From contig CP155565.1 of the NCBI GenBank assembly GCA_039696685.1, positions 992,001 to 1,056,000 of the forward strand: DNA of 64,000 bases. The letters run 5' to 3'. Positions 59,704 through 64,000 of this stretch are shown piece by piece; the stretch's first letter is position 1, and every line of letters begins with the position of its first letter. Below the pieces are notes generated by a model. That model ran no database searches. It was not told where the DNA came from and saw only the letters and a list, made by a program, of their open reading frames with translations. The translations under genes and the position numbers were made by a program. The DNA is from Vibrio sp. CDRSL-10 TSBA. GTDB lineage: Bacteria; Pseudomonadota; Gammaproteobacteria; Enterobacterales; Vibrionaceae.

Positions 59704-60613
59704 ATGGTCAGTTCACAAGATATCGAATTCTTTATTACCATCGCTGGCAGCCGCTCACTGGCGGCGGCGGCGCGCAAGCTTAACGTCACACCGCCGAGCG
59801 TATCGCAGCGTTTGCAGCACATTGAGCGTAAACTGGGAGTAAAACTGGTCGACCGCAGTGCGCGTTTTATTGCGCTCACCCCGGAAGGCGAAACTCTGGC
59901 GCGGCGTGGGCAGAACCTGCTGCAAGATTTAGAGCACCTGACGCAAGAGGTCGCCGACAGCAAACGGACCATTTCCGGGGATATCCGCTTAGTGGCGTCT
60001 TTAGGGTTCGGTGAAAAGCACATCGGCCCACTGGCCGCTGAATTTCAGCGCCAGTACCCGCTGACCCAGATTGAACTCAATCTGTCTGACAACCCTAAGT
60101 GGGCGCAGCACAATAGTCCGGACATTATGTTTTACATCGGTCACCTGCAGGATTCTTCGCTCAAGCGGATTGTTCTGGCTAAGAAACCGTCGTTTACTGC
60201 TTGCTGCACCTGGCTACTTACAATCCGCTCCAGCGTTAACCACGCCGCAAGATCTGGAGCAGCACCGCTGCATTGCGCTGCGCGAAAATGATGAAGATGC
60301 CACCATGTGGCGTTTGGCTGACATCAGCAACGGACAAATCACCAGCGTGCGCGTCAACGCGGTTCTGGCCAGTAATGTCAGTCAGGTGACCAAAGATTGG
60401 TGTATTAAGGGGGAAGGCATCATTCAACGTTCGGAATGGGATGTAAAACAAGAACTCAGCGCAGGCACCCTGGTGAGAGTACTGCCGCAATACCAGCTAG
60501 CCGAAGCCGACATTGTCGCTCTGGTGGCGTCTGAACGTCTGCACCGCTCCGATAAAGTCAGCGCCTTTCTGGAGTTTGTGCAGCACCACTTACCGGCGCG
60601 ATTATCTTGTTGA
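59704..60613 (+). CDS. LysR-family transcriptional regulator (one-base shift in sequence)
   Basis: About 302 residues. The N-terminal HTH includes SRSLAAAARKLNVTPPSVSQRLQHIE. The frame breaks at GAAAC 60183-60187; dropping one A gives RIVLAKNRRLLLAAPGYL, a typical effector-domain strand, and continues to a stop at 60613. It sits divergently 100 bases from the TauE/SafE permease gene and probably regulates it. Ribosome-binding site AAGG upstream. Confidence 0.9.
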
Positions 60614-60633
60614 GAGAAACCGTTCTCGAAACA

Positions 60634-60662
60634 AAAAAGCAGACCAGCCAGGTCTGCTTTTT
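60634..60662. terminator. Bidirectional terminator after LysR
   Basis: AAAAAGCAGACC, loop AGCCA, GGTCTGCTTTTT. Shared by convergent lysR and rhtB-type genes. Confidence 0.88.
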
Positions 60663-60678
60663 CAGTTTCAACCGACTG

Positions 60679-60729
60679 AATAGGCTATGCTTTTGAACAG
60701 ACAATGCTTTTGAACAAACAATGCTTTCA
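60679..60729 (-). repeat. 17-bp degenerate tandem repeat at the stop of the RhtB gene (x3)
   Basis: Minus-strand units are TGAAAGCATTGTTTGTT, CAAAAGCATTGTCTGTT and CAAAAGCATAGCCTATT. The first begins with the TGA stop codon of the gene at 60727. Confidence 0.6.
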
Positions 60730-61362
60730 GGCTCTTGAGCTTAACAGTACACCGCCGCCCATGGTGATAAAAATTCCACCGGTACATTTTGACAGGTAAT
60801 GCTGAAAGCGATTACCTTGCAGCCGCTGACCGAAACGACTGATGGTCACTGCGTAGCCTAGATGAACCGCAGTGACGATCACGCAGATAGTCATATACAT
60901 AATGGCAAACTGCTCTGCCGGCGGATGACTGACATCTAAAAATTGCGGCAGAAAAGCCGACAAAAATATCAGCGTTTTCGGATTACTGGCTGACACCAGA
61001 AAGGCCTCTAAGCCCAAAGAGCGAGCGGATTTCTTGACCTGAGGTCGCTGTGTCTGAGTTAAATCCAATGTCGATACCCGGCTAGCACGTAAACTCTTAA
61101 TGCCAAGGTAAATCAGATAGGCACCACCCAGGCATTTCATCACCAAAAACCAGGCAGGCAACTGGGCCAGAAGCCCGCCGATACCCACGGCCACCAAAGC
61201 AACAACGAGCAGCTGACAAGACAGATTACCTAAAATAGTCACCAGCGCAGATCGCCATCCATACTGCATGCCATTTTTGAGTACCAGAATTACGTTTGGC
61301 CCCGGGGACAAGGTAATAAGCAGATAAGCGAGAGCAAAAGCCAACCAGAGTTCAATATCCAT
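60727..61362 (-). CDS. LysE/RhtB family amino-acid exporter
   Basis: 211 residues, six helices. Start MDIELWLAFALAYLLITLSPGPNVILVL with the family GPN motif, then GGAYLIYLGIKSLR and FLVSASNPKTLIFLSAFLPQF, all typical. The ATG at 61362 follows AAGGAGTGTTG, a clear ribosome-binding site; the frame to 61491 is not used. Probably exports an amino acid such as threonine or homoserine lactone-like compounds; substrate not deducible. Confidence 0.92.
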   Translation of the reverse strand: MDIELWLAFALAYLLITLSPGPNVILVLKNGMQYGWRSALVTILGNLSCQLLVVALVAVGIGGLLAQLPAWFLVMKCLGGAYLIYLGIKSLRASRVSTLDLTQTQRPQVKKSARSLGLEAFLVSASNPKTLIFLSAFLPQFLDVSHPPAEQFAIMYMTICVIVTAVHLGYAVTISRFGQRLQGNRFQHYLSKCTGGIFITMGGGVLLSSRA

Positions 61363-61614
61363 CAACACTCCTTGGTTTGATGACGGGAATATGCGAGACA
61401 ACAATACTGCACTGTTACGATCAAGCCAACAAATAACAATAAAGTCAGTGGTCGTATTTAAGCGGCTTAAGCACCGTATCCAGTTCTTCAATTTTCAGTG
61501 CCAAGCACATACCTCTATTGTGACGTTATTCCCAAATGCAAAGTACTTACCTTATCTTTTTAAACAATTAAGGATAAGGTATGCACCCGATTTTATATAA
61601 GAAGCAGACGCAAT

Positions 61615-62088
61615 ATGGCTCACACAGCATATCTCTCTATCATTGGTAAAAAACAAGGCTGCATATCTCAAGGTTGTAACACGAAAGACTCTATTGGTAA
61701 CAAAGCTCAAGAATCCCATTCAAATGAAACTACCGTTCTGGCGTGTAACTTCACCTTAAGTAAACATGGTGGACCTGCCGAGGTCGTCATCACCAAACCT
61801 ATTGATAAAGCCTCACCACTTCTTGGTAACGCCTTTTCTAAACAAGAACATTTGCAGTGCACGATTAAGTTCTACCGAACTAATGAACAAGGCTACAACG
61901 AAAATTTTTATACCATCGAACTGGTTGACGCCTTAATTACCACTCTGTCTTTTGACCAACCCAACGTGCTTAATTCAGGCGATGAAGATATGTCGGAAGT
62001 CCTTCACCTCGCTTACCGGGACATCATATGGAAACACAACATCGCCGGAACGGAAGGTTATGAAACATGGAAAACTGACTTAGGATGA
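61615..62088 (+). CDS. hcp: Hcp-family type VI secretion tube/effector-delivery protein
   Basis: 157 residues starting MAHTAYLSIIGKKQGCIS, with CNTKDSIGNK, VITKPIDKASPLLGNAF, FYRTNEQGYNENFYTIEL and DIIWKHNIAGTEGYETW. These are marks of the Hcp branch found as orphan islands and as N-terminal domains of Hcp-toxin fusions. It forms hexameric rings that stack into the T6SS tube. The stop overlaps the start of the next ORF by four bases (ATGA), so the toxin-like partner is translated coupled to it. Confidence 0.88.
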   Translation: MAHTAYLSIIGKKQGCISQGCNTKDSIGNKAQESHSNETTVLACNFTLSKHGGPAEVVITKPIDKASPLLGNAFSKQEHLQCTIKFYRTNEQGYNENFYTIELVDALITTLSFDQPNVLNSGDEDMSEVLHLAYRDIIWKHNIAGTEGYETWKTDLG

Positions 62089-62864
62089 GAAACCAAACAA
62101 CGCCAGATTCATGGGACGTTCGAGAAGTAGAAAAAGCTGGTAAAGGACTCTCCATGCAAGCGGTTACCCTTTCACATCGCTATATTTCTAATGGCGGTCT
62201 CAAGATGCAATTTGTTCGTGACGTCGATAGATTTGAACAGTGCCTTGTGAACGACTTCAAGAGCGGCAGGAAGAACAAAGAAACAGTATTTAAAGAACTT
62301 CGAAAAGAAAGACAAAGCCTGATGGACCAGGGTAGCTTGATCGTCAAAAAAGGGATAGGTCTTGTCGCTGGCGTCATGCAGGTAACGGCAGGCGCTGGAA
62401 TATGCTACGCCTCCGCAGCGACCTTATGCTTAATTGGTGCTCCCATGGCTGCACATGGTATGAATAACATCTATGAAAACGGCAAATACTTTTGGGACGG
62501 TGATGAGAATGCTACCGGGTTAGTTCGAGAAGGTTATCAACATGCAGCAGAATATTTAGGTTATTCTAAATCTCGTGGGGACATCGCCTACTATAGTTCC
62601 GATTTGGCTATGTCAGCCTATGGGGCTTTCGCAAAAACCGCTACGGTTAAAAACGCAGCGGAGACTTATCAGTTAATATCCAAGACAAACTTAAAACCGA
62701 TGCCATGGACAAACACTGCAAAGGCTAAGCAATTTAAGCTATTTAGATACAGCGCAGAAGACTATCTAAGGGGCTATCAAGCATCAAATAGAGTATCGCT
62801 AATTACAGGAGCCGTTAGTGATGGCATGACCGCGGATTCGTTATACCAAGAGATAAAAAAATGA
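62085..62864 (+). CDS. Putative type VI effector with DUF4225 domain
   Basis: 259 residues. After a charged N-terminal half there is a strongly hydrophobic stretch (about 90-120: KKGIGLVAGVMQVTAGAG, YASAATLCLIGAP) followed by MAAHGMNNIYENGKYFW and RGDIAYYSSDLAMSAYGAFA, which I recognise as DUF4225. This domain occurs at the C-terminus of T6SS cargo proteins and the hydrophobic hairpin suggests membrane insertion. Context supports the role: hcp directly upstream and a small membrane protein overlapping its 3' end by four bases. Toxicity is inferred. Confidence 0.72.
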   Translation: MRNQTTPDSWDVREVEKAGKGLSMQAVTLSHRYISNGGLKMQFVRDVDRFEQCLVNDFKSGRKNKETVFKELRKERQSLMDQGSLIVKKGIGLVAGVMQVTAGAGICYASAATLCLIGAPMAAHGMNNIYENGKYFWDGDENATGLVREGYQHAAEYLGYSKSRGDIAYYSSDLAMSAYGAFAKTATVKNAAETYQLISKTNLKPMPWTNTAKAKQFKLFRYSAEDYLRGYQASNRVSLITGAVSDGMTADSLYQEIKK

Positions 62865-63166
62865 CCAATATAATAGTATTTTCTATTGCATCTATTTTTC
62901 TAATCTATCTACTGTGGCTAATAAATCTCAAGCCATGCAAAGGAAAGATTTTTTTTCTAAGGTTCATCTTACCTTTTCCGTTAGCGATCCAATTCTTTTC
63001 AATATTTCAATATGGAAACAACACTGCTGGTGTACCTGTAAGCGTTACTTTTTTTGAGGATATTACAATTCATTATTTGCACTTACCAAACCCTACTATT
63101 CAGTGGCTTTCATTTATCTTTTGTATGTTTATTGTGATTTTTTGCTTTCCTAAAAGATCACAATAA
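62861..63166 (+). CDS. Small membrane protein, probable immunity protein to the DUF4225 effector
   Basis: 101 residues with three hydrophobic helices: IIVFSIASIFLIYLLWLI, FFLRFILPFPLAIQFFSIF and IQWLSFIFCMFIVIFCF. The start overlaps the effector stop (ATGA). The middle loop FQYGNNTAGVPVSVTFFED is repeated in two downstream genes. An inner-membrane immunity protein is expected for a toxin acting on the membrane. Confidence 0.65.
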   Translation: MTNIIVFSIASIFLIYLLWLINLKPCKGKIFFLRFILPFPLAIQFFSIFQYGNNTAGVPVSVTFFEDITIHYLHLPNPTIQWLSFIFCMFIVIFCFPKRSQ

Positions 63167-63185
63167 TTAGGTATGAAGGGGATAA

Positions 63186-63502
63186 ATGTTCAAAGCGTTG
63201 ACTAGCTTTCGAGACATCGCATGTTATGGATCAGATCTAGCCATGTCAGTATATGGGTTAGCAGCTAAGTCAACTAGCGTAGTAAAAAATGCTTCTGAGG
63301 CTTATAACATCGTCACAAAACCTAACCTAAGCGCGATGCCTTAGACAAAAAACCAAAGGCCAAACAATTTAAGTTATTTAGATACAGCTATGAGGATTAC
63401 CACAAAGGTTACCAAGCAATGAATAAAGGAGCTTTAGCTCTTGAGGTTAGAGTTGATGCCATAACTATAAAATCATTAAACAACGAGTTGAAGAATGATT
63501 AG
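63186..63502 (+). pseudogene. Degenerate second copy of the DUF4225 effector C-terminus
   Basis: From ATG 63186, behind GAAGGGGATAA, it encodes 52 residues (RDIACYGSDLAMSVYGLAAK, KNASEAYNIVTKPN) similar to the C-terminal part of the effector at 62085. A TAG at 63342 replaces the Trp codon of the intact copy and one base is missing in the A-run just after it; the frame then continues AKQFKLFRYSYEDYHKGYQA to a stop at 63502. This is not one of the GAAAC-type breaks, so real decay is likely. It keeps the overlap with the next small gene. Confidence 0.7.
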
Positions 63503-63804
63503 TCAACTAATTTTCATAGTAATATCAGTAATCATAGTGGTTTCTGATTAAAAAATCATGTACGCAAAGGTCGAAAGGTATAGCCTTTTTTTTAAAATAC
63601 ACGGTGATGCTTGCAACATTAGGTCAGTTTTATTCCATATTTCTGTATGGAGGAGACATAAAAGGAACTTCTGTAAGCATATTGTTCTTCGAAAGCTTTA
63701 TTGTTAATAATTTAAACTTACCGGGTAATATACAATTCATAGCTTTACCCCTATTCTTATATCTCGCTTTTTTCTGTCATCCAAAGCACAAGAATGGTTT
63801 ATAG
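63495..63804 (+). CDS. Second small membrane protein, immunity paralogue (one-base shift in sequence)
   Basis: Starts at ATG 63495, overlapping the end of the effector remnant. The frame breaks at GTTTC 63540-63544; dropping one T gives VISVIIVVLIKKSCTQRS and continues through GQFYSIFLYGGDIKGTSVSILFFE to a stop at 63804, about 102 residues. It aligns along its length with the protein at 62861 (FYSIFLYGG against FFSIFQYGN; HPKHK against FPKRS). Probably an immunity gene kept after loss of its effector partner. Confidence 0.65.
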
Positions 63805-63820
63805 TAGTGGTATGTAAGGG

Positions 63821-64000
63821 ATGGAAGGATTAGAGAAATTGAACGACATTCTATTTTTTGTGATTACACTAATAATGCTACTTATCTTAAGACGGATATC
63901 GTATTGCTCCTTTACTAATTCTGTATACATTTTCATTTATATTATTCTGGTCATTGGATTCATTGGTGGTAATTACTACTCTATTTTCATGAATGGAACA
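63821..64000 (+). CDS. Third small membrane protein of the same type (3' end outside window)
   Basis: An open frame from ATG 63821, behind AAGGG, runs to the window end (60 codons). It encodes two hydrophobic helices (ILFFVITLIMLLIL; YIFIYIILVIGFIGG) and then NYYSIFMNGT, matching the YSIF-x-G segment of the two preceding immunity-like proteins. Probably a third immunity paralogue. Confidence 0.5.
   Translation, partial: MEGLEKLNDILFFVITLIMLLILRRISYCSFTNSVYIFIYIILVIGFIGGNYYSIFMNGT

Noticed and set aside
1..64000. CRISPR arrays, tRNA or rRNA genes
   Set aside because: No regularly spaced direct repeats with unique spacers and no tRNA/rRNA signature sequences were recognised; the tandem arrays have no spacers.

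Overview
The window is a Vibrionaceae chromosome segment, most likely from chromosome II of a Vibrio. The grouping of ldhA, guaC, a CspA-type cold-shock gene, yaeQ, divergent hmp/norR, pepT, moxR-batABCD and cyclic-di-GMP genes is one I associate with Vibrio chromosome II; the species is inferred, not shown. No rRNA, tRNA or CRISPR array was seen.

Layout. Bases 1-2384: an outer-membrane efflux lipoprotein gene cut by the window edge, then a decayed Tn7-like element, with a tnsA 5' fragment fused by deletion to the 3' end of a GMC oxidoreductase gene. It ends in a recognisable right end with three TnsB-type sites, 23 bp from the guaC stop codon. Bases 2408-24400: housekeeping and stress genes (guaC, an outer-membrane barrel, ldhA, nnr, a CheC-type response regulator, arfA, cspA, yaeQ, NO detoxification by hmp/norR, mscS, pepT, a cytoplasmic amylase, a FrnE-type oxidoreductase, a chemoreceptor). 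Bases 24839-31808: a moxR-DUF58-DUF4381-batA-batB/C-batD operon. Bases 31880-38357: a SIMPL protein, an L,D-transpeptidase, a CHASE hybrid kinase and a response-regulator diguanylate cyclase. Bases 38547-42240: arginine succinyltransferase genes (two AruF/AruG-like subunits plus astB). Bases 42893-49382: DUF2000, Usp, arfB, a GGDEF-EAL protein with an upstream periplasmic binding protein, and a Tat-exported class V aminotransferase. Bases 49988-55366: a livKHMGF ABC transporter with an Asp/Glu/hydantoin racemase. Bases 55870-61362: GNAT, MFS/LysR, TauE/LysR and RhtB genes. Bases 61615-64000: a type VI secretion auxiliary module (Hcp, DUF4225 effector, and a series of related small membrane proteins that are probable immunity proteins).

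Two window-wide patterns stand out. First, at least 19 genes are broken by a one-base shift, and every break lies in a GAAAC/GTTTC pentamer that must read GAAC/GTTC to restore the protein. This looks like a systematic sequence error at GAAC/GTTC, which is a known Dnd phosphorothioation motif, so the strain may carry modified DNA. I annotate these genes as intact CDSs spanning the shift. Second, many genes are followed, from the stop codon onward, by degenerate tandem repeats of 14-21 bp whose unit differs from gene to gene (4602, 5797, 15210, 21948, 22086, 32588, 38426, 60679; a related array lies at 11481).
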